From the NCBI GenBank assembly GCA_963576725.1, contig OY755242.1, positions 61,694,324-61,758,323 on the forward strand: 64,000 bases of DNA, given 5' to 3'. The stretch's first letter is position 1. Each line of letters starts with the position of its first letter. The notes under the pieces were generated by a model that had not been told where the DNA came from, searched no databases, and saw only the letters and a list, made by a program, of their open reading frames with translations. Both the position numbers and the translations under genes were made by a program. Shown piece after piece: positions 56,270-64,000 of the stretch. This DNA comes from Azorinus chamasolen (Eukaryota > Mollusca > Bivalvia > Cardiida > Solecurtidae).

Positions 56270-56370
56270 CTGAAATGAGAAAAAGACAAATGTTGATTAC
56301 TGGATTGTAACTAAATGTACATTGTACATGAATTAGATTATCAGAGGAATGCCTTGATATCTGGGATCAA

Positions 56371-56395
56371 GGGGGGGGGGGGGGGGGGGGGGGGG
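56371..56395 (+). repeat. Poly-G, 25 bases
   Basis: Uninterrupted G run about 100 bp upstream of exon A; C-rich on the transcribed strand. Confidence 0.9.
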
Positions 56396-56950
56396 TCCTC
56401 CTATTCAAAGACCATAATATATATCATTATACCTATAGTTTATTTCTATAATGCACTCTTGGGTTGAAAAAAAGAGAATAGTAAAGTTGTAAAGATATTT
56501 AGTTACAAACATTTTGCAACCAAAGAGCAATTTGAATGAATGCCAAAATTTCAGAATACCAATGGCTTAATCCAATTAATTTTCAAATACAACATGTAAA
56601 TATAAAGAATTTTGGCAACCCGGTACTTCACATCTCAATGTTGGCTTATCAGCATACAAAATAAACTAATCACTTTGTTTTTGTTGTTTTCCTGTTTCAA
56701 ATAACCCTTGCATTAATGAATATGTGGAGGGTTATTGCTTTTAAATCTTTTCTATGGAAATGCCAAACAGATACAGAGCCAGTAATTTGCAGAAAACCTC
56801 GTTAGTAACCAGTCTGCACTTTGACCTCGAGACTGTGAAATACTGGTAGTCTAATTAACCTAAGTATTCGAGATACCCCATCTCCCGTTGTAACCTGTTT
56901 GAAAAGCCGATTAAATTCATTAAAAGTCATTGTAATAACTTTAAAGTAGA
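56396..56950. other. Intron, no element recognised
   Basis: Unique sequence; no RH1-like exon found. Confidence 0.5.
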
Positions 56951-56954
56951 CTCA

Positions 56955-57058
56955 CATAGAAGCAAAAGGTGTAGATCCTGATCAAACTGCTCCTTCAGGA
57001 GCAGTTTGATCTGGGTCTTCACTATTTGCCCAAGTCTGTCCGAATATTAAGGGTAATT
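56955..57058. mobile_element. Small hairpin element (AACTGCTCCTTCAGGAGCAGTT)
   Basis: GTAGATCCTGATCAAACTGC pairs with GCAGTTTGATCTGGGTCTTC; outer GCAAAAGGTG/CTATTTGC arms. No TTAA ends seen. Relics at 35697 and 48210. Confidence 0.6.
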
Positions 57059-57126
57059 AATGTAGTCTACTACGTACACTTGTGTAGACTGGGAGTATGC
57101 CAGAACCACAAAACCACAGACCAGTA

Positions 57127-57305
57127 CAGTAAAAAGTAAAAACCTCTCTAAACCAGAATTCTAGTAAAGAAGAATTTAGATACTTTTAGGCAGGCGGCTG
57201 CGAGAGGAGCTTTCTGCATGACTTTCACCCTGCATTAAACTGCCACCTGTCTTCAAGACTGATATTTATATTAACTTGAATGTCCGTTTTAGAGGAGTTT
57301 TACTG
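57127..57305. mobile_element. TA-T MITE, one core arm deleted
   Basis: AAAAACCTCTCTAAACCAG start, GTTTTAGAGGAGTTTTACTG end; the core keeps only AGAGGAGCTTTCTGCATGAC. Confidence 0.7.
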
Positions 57306-57378
57306 TACTGGCAGAAAAGACAGTGAGTGCACTGTTACTGCAGACAGTCTATCTCAACTACAAGAGCTATTCAAGTAT

Positions 57379-57633
57379 TTTAACCCTTTCTTTCAGATAC
57401 ACTCTTTTTCATGCCTTTGTAAACATACAGTAGCAGACCCAGATAAGACAGCTCATGTAGGAACTTTCTGATCAGGGTCTACTCTGTTTGCTTGTGAAAT
57501 TATAACAGATCTGACAACTTATACATTTTCTACGAAGACCAAAATATCCTGTGTAAATGTGCTATTGTAAAAATTCAGGCAACAAATAGTCATGATGTCA
57601 TTGTTCCTTACATGAATATTCAACGGGGAAAGG
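57379..57633. mobile_element. TTAA-A MITE, worn
   Basis: TTAACCCTTTCTTTCAGATA to ACGGGGAAAGGTCC; core ACAGCTCATGTAGGAAC. Confidence 0.7.
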
Positions 57634-57638
57634 TCCGG

Positions 57639-57888
57639 TAAATCCTTTCCCTGTTCTGTATTTAGGCCAATTTTCAGTACCTACTGAATATTCATTAACA
57701 AAATAGTTGTAAAGAAATATGAAAGGTGGAACATTGTAGACATTATAGAAAGTAAAGAAACAGATCTATCAAATTCAATTAGCAAACAGAGCAGACCCTG
57801 ATCAGACGGCTCCTTTAGGAGCCGTCTGATCTGGGTCTACTCTGTTTGCAAATGCGTCAAAACACGTTTATATGAGGAAAAGGGTTAA
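57639..57888. mobile_element. TTAA-A MITE
   Basis: TAAATCCTTTCCCTGTTCTG to GAGGAAAAGGGTTAA; core CGGCTCCTTTAGGAGCCG. Confidence 0.87.
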
Positions 57889-57969
57889 CAAGGAAATCTA
57901 TTTGGCTGCTCACCCTTTACAACTAAGTATGTAACTTTTTGTTTGTGTCAAAGTTGACTGTTTCAATCC

Positions 57970-58104
57970 TCAAATCTTTCCTTCATATAAACGTGTTTTC
58001 ACACATTTGCAAACAGAGTAGACCCAGATCAGACGGCTCCTATAAGAGGTATATATATAAGGTATTGAAGGTATTGAAATAAACATAGAACAGGGCCAGG
58101 GTTC
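57970..58104. mobile_element. TTAA-A MITE with half the core and one arm deleted
   Basis: CTTTCCTTCATATAAACGTG, GACGGCTCCTATAAGAGG, then ATTGAAATAAACATAGAACAGG directly. Confidence 0.7.
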
Positions 58105-58190
58105 AAGTGCAGTTTCTTCCATGTATCTCAGCAGAATCAAAACTGTTTGCAGCTATTTTCATGAATTTATATACAGTGTGCTAAGAGTTA
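58105..58190. mobile_element. E-type right part
   Basis: CAGCAGAATCAAAACTGTTTGC and GTGCTAAGAGTTAA. Confidence 0.45.
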
Positions 58191-58200
58191 AAATCAACGA

Positions 58201-58402
58201 CAGAAGAACTTGCCTATAGCAACCACATAATTAACATGAAGGTCTGTAAGAGCAGGTAGTAATGCTTATTGCAGGAAAGAAGTAATGCGAAAAGCTCTTT
58301 AGAGAAGATTTTTGCATCACTTTGATTAATAAGCATTCAGCTAAAAACCTGCCTTAAAAACCCAGACTTATTTTGGGTGGTAGCTGTAGACAGGTTTTCT
58401 TG
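58201..58402. mobile_element. TA-T MITE, worn
   Basis: CAGAAGAACTTGCCTATAGC to GTAGACAGGTTTTCTTG. Core GCGAAAAGCTCTTTAGAGAAG. Confidence 0.75.
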
Positions 58403-58488
58403 TAAAATACATCTTATCCTTCTTCCTGTCTCAATTAATTTCAGCAATTCCAGGTGCACTTAGAGTAAACAACCTAAACAGAAGCATG

Positions 58489-58616
58489 CAGAACTACAGA
58501 TTAATTATAAGCTAAAATTGACATTTCTCCACCAAAGGGATGGTTCTAAAGAGTGGTCACAAAATTGGTGAAGAAATAAAGCAGCCATTCTTCAAAAATA
58601 TTTTAATTTATGCGCA
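58489..58616. mobile_element. hAT-C relic
   Basis: CAGAACTACAGATTAATTAT and TTTCTCCACCAAAGGGATGG; one hairpin arm deleted. Confidence 0.6.
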
Positions 58617-58830
58617 GTATATTTTTCTTTCAATGCAGTAAATCTCATTACAACATGACAGTGTTTGAAGGGACACACACATGCATGTCACCTGCCGACA
58701 AACATGTCAAGTTATGATCCTCAGAAAAACATATTTACTTCGTGCCTCATCTAAATCTAAATCGATTAACAAGACAACCTTTTTGACAAAATGTGGAAGA
58801 AAAAAGTAACAATTTCTTGCATATAAGTAT

Positions 58831-59085
58831 TTAACCCTTCTCTTGCTGAATTTTAAAATACCGTACATTACTCCTTCTTTACCCATGCCCTGTTGTATAA
58901 TTACATATATCTTCACTGTGTACAAGTATTTCACTGTGCAATCACTGCTGTGGGGTGCACTGGTTGCACAATCAACTTGTAAATAGTGCAGACCCTAATG
59001 AGACAGCTCCTGCAGGAGCTGTCTCATCTGTGTCTTCACTATTTACAGGTAGGTATATTGACGTGAATAGCAAGCGAAGGGTTAA
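58831..59085. mobile_element. TTAA-G MITE
   Basis: TTAACCCTTCTCTTGCTGAA to CAAGCGAAGGGTTAA, almost identical to 36491-36739 apart from a small insertion. Confidence 0.88.
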
Positions 59086-59099
59086 GGAGTTACAAATTA

Positions 59100-59180
59100 T
59101 TATATTATTCCATAAGCTTTACAGAGCAGACTCTGATCAGAAAGCTCCTAAAAGATCTGTCTGATCTGGCCCATGTATCA
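59100..59180. mobile_element. TTAA-A core fragment
   Basis: ACAGAGCAGACTCTGATCAG with GATCTGTCTGATCTGGCCC. Confidence 0.5.
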
Positions 59181-59210
59181 AGTAAAGTAGTTAAACATTT
59201 ATTACTTATA

Positions 59211-59460
59211 CTAACCCTTATAAGGCTGAATTTTCAAATGGACTATTCCGAAATTCCAACAGGTCAAGCTTATGGTGAATTTTAAGGGATTTTTTTCTTA
59301 AGAAATGTGTAACGTGACAAACAGTGCAGATCCTGATGAATGCAGAAAGCTCCTATAGGAGCTTTCTGCATTACTGTTGACCTGCATTATGCAACCACCT
59401 GTTTTTTTAACACTCCTATGTTCAATAAATGAAAGGCCGCCTAAGATAGGTATTACTGTA
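59211..59460. mobile_element. Chimera: TTAA-F left half joined to TA-T right half
   Basis: CTAACCCTTATAAGGCTGAA..AACAGTGCAGATCCTGATGA belongs to TTAA-F. From 59338, ATGCAGAAAGCTCCTATAGG..AGATAGGTATTACTG belongs to TA-T. Confidence 0.75.
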
Positions 59461-59575
59461 TGTTTAACTTTAAGCCATGCACTAAATAGATTTCAATTTA
59501 ACTAACTTAAATTAACCACCACCAAAGTATTACATGTACAGTATACTGATAAATTTGAAATACATGTATAAGTCA

Positions 59576-59817
59576 TTAATCCTCTACTCCATGAATATTC
59601 ATGCAAGAAATAACAGTGTAATGAATATTTATTATTGACATAATTATGCAAACATGAATTTTGCCAAGGCAGAAACTGATCTATATTCATTAGATCAACA
59701 TTATTCAATAAGGAAGCCGAGCAGACTCTGATCAGATGATTCCTATAAGAGCCATCTGAATTGGTCTACTCTGTTTCCAAAGGTGTTAAAATGCAGGTTT
59801 ATGGAGTAAATGGTTAA
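59576..59817. mobile_element. TTAA-A (ACTCCATG variant)
   Basis: TTAATCCTCTACTCCATGAA to GGAGTAAATGGTTAA; core GATTCCTATAAGAGCC. Confidence 0.8.
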
Positions 59818-59942
59818 AATACTGAATATAAAGGACAATGCTATACCTAGAATACCCAGCAGGAAAAATTGATCCAAATTGATCCAGACTAACCCTTTAT
59901 TTGGTGAATTTTCAAGATTTTATCTACATGTATTAGTGAATA

Positions 59943-60184
59943 TTAACCCTTTACTCCATGAATATTCATGAACAAAATAATGACATCATGAATATTAATC
60001 AGCACATGGACATAGGAATTTTTGGCCATGGCAGAAACAATAGAACCATATCTACATGTACATTATATCATATATACGAACAGAGCAGACCCTGGAATCA
60101 GATGGTTCATATTGGAGCTGTCTGATCTGGGTCTACTCTATTTGCAAAGGCTTAGAAAGGGGTATCTATTGAGTAAAGGGTTAA
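59943..60184. mobile_element. TTAA-A (ACTCCATG variant)
   Basis: TTAACCCTTTACTCCATGAA to GAGTAAAGGGTTAA; core GATGGTTCATATTGGAGC. Confidence 0.83.
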
Positions 60185-60214
60185 TTATTATTCTGTTAAA
60201 GTCTGTAACATGTA

Positions 60215-60295
60215 CATGCAAACAGAGCAAACCCTGATAAAACTGATCCTATAGGAGGTGTTTGATCTTGATCTACTCTGTTTGCTAGTGCATAC
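60215..60295. mobile_element. TTAA-A core fragment
   Basis: ATGCAAACAGAGCAAACCCT..GATCCTATAGGAGGTG..CTACTCTGTTTGC, without flank arms. Confidence 0.55.
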
Positions 60296-61159
60296 ATGTA
60301 TATAACAAGGTAGGATCATGAAAGGTTAATAACTTAGTAAGCATGCGGCTCCTAAATTTAATAATTTATGTAATATATGCACATAATCTTGACCTTTGAA
60401 GTCAGAGTAAATTTGGGGTGTTTTTGTAAGTAAATCATCTCAAGCAGGTGAAAATTTACAAACGATGTTGGAAATTATGCGCTGGACACAAATGCATCCT
60501 TATTTGTCTCATGTAAGTGAATAAACGTCCTCGAGGCAATTCATAATAACCTCTATCCTTTTCAATCCCAGACACGCATACACTGTCATTTGCAAACTGT
60601 GTAGACCAAGATGAGAGACCTCCAAAAGGAGCCCTCTAATCAGGGTCTACTATTTGTCATTCTAAATGGGTAACATTTTGTACGATGTTTCTAATGAGGC
60701 AGTCAAATATTTGAGCAGTAAGTAGACTAGCTGAGTGTGCAAAAGGTAAAAAAACAAACAATTATTGATCTCCAAGTCTGTAACATTTAATTTCAATTCT
60801 AAATTATATCCTTTGATCAAATAATTATCTTTGAGATAAAATACAGGAACCCCAGTAATTAATTCTCCATGATGGATCAACAACTGCAGGTATCCGAAGT
60901 CCTCGATAACTAATAATTAAAAGTGAATTACATGTATTGTAAACATTATTTCTTAATCTACAGAGAAACATGTAAAAAATGTAAGATTCTGACACAAATT
61001 TAATGTTTTTATCTGGATCTGCACTATTGTCAAATCTAACTCAAATTACTTCAAGATCTGTAAAGCTTATAAGAAAATACAAACACTATATACATGTAGT
61101 ACCACTTTTAAAGTAACTATTGATATACATGTATATCAACATATGACCAGCTATTTATC
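60296..61159. other. Intron with E-type cores
   Basis: TTTGCAAACTGTGTAGACCA..TCAGGGTCTACTATTTG at 60590-60656 and a scrap near 61010-61040. The rest is AT-rich; no RH1 exon found. Confidence 0.45.
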
Positions 61160-61405
61160 TTAACCCTTGCTCTGCTCAATATTCCTGTAAGAAATAATGA
61201 CAACATGAATATTTATTAACCAAATTCTTATGTTTACTTTTCAAGGCCATTCTTTGCTTTGATAAAAACTGTAGAATCAGTTCTACATTATGTCATAAGC
61301 AAACAGAGCAGACCCTGATCAGATGGTTCCTATTGGAGCTGTCTGATCTGGATCTACTCCATTTGCAAATGTGTGAAAAGGTGTTTATATGAAGGAAAGG
61401 GTTAA
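61160..61405. mobile_element. TTAA-A MITE
   Basis: TTAACCCTTGCTCTGCTCAA to GAAGGAAAGGGTTAA; core GATGGTTCCTATTGGAGC. Confidence 0.83.
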
Positions 61406-61432
61406 GCTGTTGTTTGGCTGATCATGCAATGG

Positions 61433-61578
61433 TAAACCCTTTCCTTCATATAAATGTATTTTCGTGCATTTGTAAACAGAGCAGACCCAGATCAGACAAC
61501 TCCTACAAGAGTCATCTGATCTGGGTCTACTCTGTTTACAAAGGCATAAAAACAAGTTTATATGAAGGAAAAGGTTAA
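61433..61578. mobile_element. 146-bp fully palindromic TTAA-A variant
   Basis: TAAACCCTTTCCTTCATATA and TATATGAAGGAAAAGGTTAA form one continuous inverted repeat through the core to the tip AACTCCTACAAGAGTC. The long asymmetric arm of normal copies is absent. Confidence 0.85.
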
Positions 61579-61635
61579 TTTGCTAACTTTTATTTGCAAA
61601 ATTTGGTATCTACCATCTCTCTAACAAGCAGCCAG

Positions 61636-61702
61636 TGTCGAACAGTTTGGATCTGAGACCCCTGATTACTCGGCATCACCACGGAAACTAAAATGTTTGC
61701 AT
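61636..61702. mobile_element. E-type scrap
   Basis: CGAACAGTTTGGATCTGAG..CTAAAATGTTTGC. Confidence 0.4.
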
Positions 61703-61865
61703 CTTTCTCACAAATTCAATGCTGGCGTGCAAATAAATTTGTGCCAGATTCATTTACTGTCAATGATTCAGCTCAGTGCCTAGCTACTAGGGGATATCAA
61801 ATTATCATCCATTGGAAAGTGGTAAAACATACTTCAGAATATGTCGAACATGTAAGCAGACTTAG

Positions 61866-62065
61866 CAGAGCTCCAGATAAGATGCGTAAACTAAAATATT
61901 TTTCGAGTATAACTTCTTTATTTCTCCACCAAACCCTACATGTATGTTATGACCACTCTTTAGAATCGTCTCTTTGAGACGATTCTAAAGAGTGGTCACA
62001 ATATGGGGTTTGGAGGAGAAATGACAATTTTAGTATTTCAGTATGCACCATTATCTGTAGCTCTG
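61866..62065. mobile_element. hAT-C MITE
   Basis: CAGAGCTCCAGATAAGATGC to TTATCTGTAGCTCTG; core CGTCTCTTTGAGACG. Flanks do not match. Confidence 0.87.
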
Positions 62066-62087
62066 TGTTTCAAATGAGTCTATTCTT

Positions 62088-62218
62088 AACCATTTCCCTC
62101 ATAAACACCTTTTCAAACAGAGCAGGCTCAGATCGGACTGCTCCTGTAAGAGCATGGCAGCTGAATTAATGAAGGGTGAAAGTCGTGCAGAAATTCTACA
62201 CAACTTCATCCTGCATTA
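62088..62218. mobile_element. Chimera: TTAA-A left half joined to TA-T scrap
   Basis: TTAACCATTTCCCTCATAAA..CTGCTCCTGTAAGAGC then GGCAGCTGAATTAATGAAGG..CATCCTGCATTAA. Confidence 0.6.
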
Positions 62219-62432
62219 ACCTTTTGCCTGTTCAGTATTCATGTAAGAAATAAATGACAACATGAATAGTTAATAGCTCATTTTTTATGATGTTAACTTT
62301 TCAAGAGAATTTTTGCTTTGACAAAAACTGTAGAATCAGACCTGCTGGTATATCATGTCAAAAGCAAACAGAGCAGACCCTCATATGGGACTACTATGTG
62401 TGAAAAGGCATTTACAAGAAGGAAAGGGTTAA
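62216..62432. mobile_element. TTAA-A MITE, core mostly deleted
   Basis: TTAACCTTTTGCCTGTTCAG to AAGGAAAGGGTTAA; only AGCAAACAGAGCAGACCCT of the hairpin remains. Confidence 0.75.
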
Positions 62433-62439
62433 CTAAACG

Positions 62440-62640
62440 CTTCTGTACTGTAACTAATGAGATGCTGCATTATGCATAATCTGGATCCAAACTGCTTGCA
62501 TAGGAAACCAAGGTCTAGCCGCTACTGGCCCACTAGCGTAGTATGACCAAGTTTCAGGGCAGACACAAAATGTGGACAGACAGACAGACAATATGATTAC
62601 TAATATACATTCCAGCTCGATCCTTCTGGGGCAAATAAAA
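62440..62640. mobile_element. E-type right half, then HN tail scrap
   Basis: AATCTGGATCCAAACTGCTTGC..GCCCACTAGCG; then GGACAGACAGACAGAC. Confidence 0.5.
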
Positions 62641-63130
62641 CATCTGACTAAAAATGCATTTATTTATGAATAATAATAAAGGCCTAGAATAAATTTTGAT
62701 ATAAATGTTTTAATATAAATCATTGTTGTAAAACAGGAAGACCATTATCTGCTAGCAGTCATTATGGCATATTATAAGTCCTTTAACACACTTGTAACAA
62801 CAGGAAAATCTACAATGATCTCTACAAACACTTTGGATCCAACGCAGAATCTGATGATCAGGACCTAAACCATTTGACCCTTTGAGTATGTCTTTGAAGT
62901 GGAAGAAACCTTACTGTGAAATCTGAATTATACATTTTCTACCAACAAATTGGTTGACCATGTCAAAAGTTAAGCTCAGCAACTGGTCCTCATTTCATAA
63001 TAATTTATTAACTCAAAGCATGCAATATAATTTATCATCTGCAACAATTGTTGTCTGCTTCAATACTTAGTACGTGTGTATATAAATTTTCTCCAATTTA
63101 TAATTATATTTTGAAAAAATACAGCTAGAG
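62641..63130. other. Intron, one E-type scrap
   Basis: AACACTTTGGATCCAACGC..CCTAAACCATTTGACCC at 62828-62882; otherwise AT-rich. Confidence 0.45.
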
Positions 63131-63251
63131 TATCAAATGATTTGGATCCGGATGAGCGCTAGATGCCACATTATGTGGAGTCTCATCTGGATCCAAACTG
63201 TTTGTATCTAGGTAATCACCGTTTCACCGCTAGTAGCATGCAAAGAATTAA
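63131..63251. mobile_element. E-type element, best copy
   Basis: AAATGATTTGGATCCGGATG pairs with CATCTGGATCCAAACTGTTT around GCCACATTATGTGGAG; right end GCTAGTAGCATGCAAAGAATTAA. Confidence 0.7.
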
Positions 63252-63275
63252 CCTGCTGAGAAATTTGTTGTCTGC

Positions 63276-63535
63276 TTAACCCAGTACTTCATGAATATTC
63301 ATTTAAGAAATAAGGACATCATGAATATTAATCAGATTCATTGTTGTTACTTGTGACAGAACATGGACACTGTCCGAATTTATGGCAGAAATTGTAGAAT
63401 CATTTCTAATTCATAAGCAAACAGAGCAGACCCAGATCAGAAGGCTCCTACAGGAGCCATTTGATCTGGATCTACTCTGTTTGCTCTACTCTGTTTGCAA
63501 AAGCGTAGAAAAGTGTATTTATGGAGTAAAGAGTG
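63276..63535. mobile_element. TTAA-A (ATGAATATTCAT variant) with duplicated arm
   Basis: TTAACCCAGTACTTCATGAA to TATGGAGTAAAGAGT; CTACTCTGTTTGC occurs twice in a row at the end of the core. Confidence 0.75.
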
Positions 63536-64000
63536 ACAGTGTACATGTGGCAGTCTGGATCCTGATCAAACACCTTCATACTCAGATAAGATTCAAATCT
63601 ACGCCATTTTAACAATCTAGGCATTCCCAGAATTACACAACAATCCTTAAAATCTAAATTAAATCTCAACTCAGACAGAAATACCGTACTTAAAATGTGC
63701 TTTACATGAATAGTCTCTTGCATGTACTTATGTAATTCCGCATGTGAGTGGAACATTTATCTTTGAAAACCATTTGGATCAAGATGAAACGCCCATTAAC
63801 TTAGTGTCTCATCCGGATCAAAACTGTTTGACATTATGACCACATTTTTAAAAAAAATTTTTAAGAAAAATAAACTATCAGATGACATTTTGCGCTTATG
63901 GCAATTACCCAGCATTCACAGAATTAGCAGCTACAGACAGCTCTTAAATGGCTTTTCTAAACCAGTCAACAAGTTCAGTCTCAGGATGGCTTTCCTTTAC
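63536..64000. other. Intron to window edge, one E-type core
   Basis: TTTGGATCAAGATGAAACGC..CATCCGGATCAAAACTGTTTG at 63772-63831. No exon recognised before the window ends. Confidence 0.45.

Noticed and set aside
56270..64000. RH1-domain exons of JIP3/4
   Set aside because: Looked for the acidic coil (EDNEQL..QYEREK) and the RH1 pattern on the minus strand; nothing found, so they are assumed to lie beyond the window.

Overview
The window is intron-rich animal DNA and not prokaryotic: no open reading frame is long, the real coding sequence is a chain of short exons with GT-AG borders, and the rest is AT-rich intron full of transposon remnants. Tandem-core repeat elements that begin with an AAGAGGGCCA..GCTCACCTG-type end and finish with a GACGGACGG tail plus a GGTGAGCTAAAA end, together with the very high density of miniature elements, suggest a bivalve mollusc. 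The species cannot be fixed from the sequence. One gene is recognisable. Fifteen internal exons on the minus strand (56269 down to about 10135) encode about 635 residues of a JIP3/JIP4-type scaffold (vertebrate MAPK8IP3/SPAG9, fly sunday driver, worm UNC-16). Every junction keeps reading phase, so the chain is well supported. In protein order: the C-terminal part of the first coiled coil (exons A-C), a low-complexity Ser/Glu-rich linker with one 549-nt exon (D-E), a conserved short segment (F-G), three tiny in-frame exons of 36, 36 and 18 nt (H-J), the second leucine-zipper coiled coil (K-M), the RH2 helix (N) and the start of the following linker (O). The N-terminal RH1 exons and the C-terminal beta-propeller exons were not found and probably lie beyond the window edges. 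No second protein-coding gene was found on either strand. Repeat families, named here for use in the entries. TTAA-A: about 250 bp, ends TTAACCC..GGGTTAA on TTAA targets (piggyBac-like), with a central near-perfect hairpin GCAAACAGAGTAGACC..GGTCTGCTCTGTTTGC whose tip is GGCTCCTATAGGAGCC. TTAA-B: same ends, but the core is an AACCATTGTGATAAATAGAG hairpin with tip TTTGCTCCTATAGGAGCAAA. TTAA-F, TTAA-G and TTAA-H: further subfamilies with TTAA ends and other arms. E-type: short elements with AAACAGTTTGGATCC..GGATCCAAACTGTTTG arms, usually ending in a degenerate GAGTTAA. hAT-C: about 195 bp, ends CAGAGCTCCAGATAA..TTATCTGTAGCTCTG with 8-bp target duplications and a core hairpin ending in GAATCGTCTCTTCGAGACGATTC. 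D-type: a relative of hAT-C with a TTGCTGCAACTCATTAGAAT core. TA-T: about 200-330 bp, ends CAGTAAAACCTCTCTATAAC or CAGTCAACCCTCGTT on TA targets (pogo/Tigger-like), core hairpin GCAGAAAGCTCCTATAGGAG. HN: HINE/pearl-like elements of 0.5-2 kb made of 130-165 bp core repeats with a terminal hairpin. Layout. 1-10100 is mostly solo TTAA elements in the intron after exon O. 10135-22142 holds exons O to K, with a large nested HN complex at 13151-15925 and a second HN element near 17000-18217. 22143-36331 holds exons J to G, a GATC-rich inverted-repeat element (23333-23857) and HN elements at 24576 and 26265. 36491-37902 is a composite insertion with a 15-bp flanking duplication, a nested hAT-like MITE and a tRNA-like Pol III sequence. 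38128-56269 holds exons F to A between nested TTAA elements and HN elements at 45324, 48836 and 52186. 56270-64000 is upstream intron with more of the same families. The main non-genic signal is the TTAA-anchored, hairpin-core element system: dozens of copies in 64 kb, several nested inside one another exactly at TTAA, several sharing one TTAA with a neighbour, and some recombined with members of other families.
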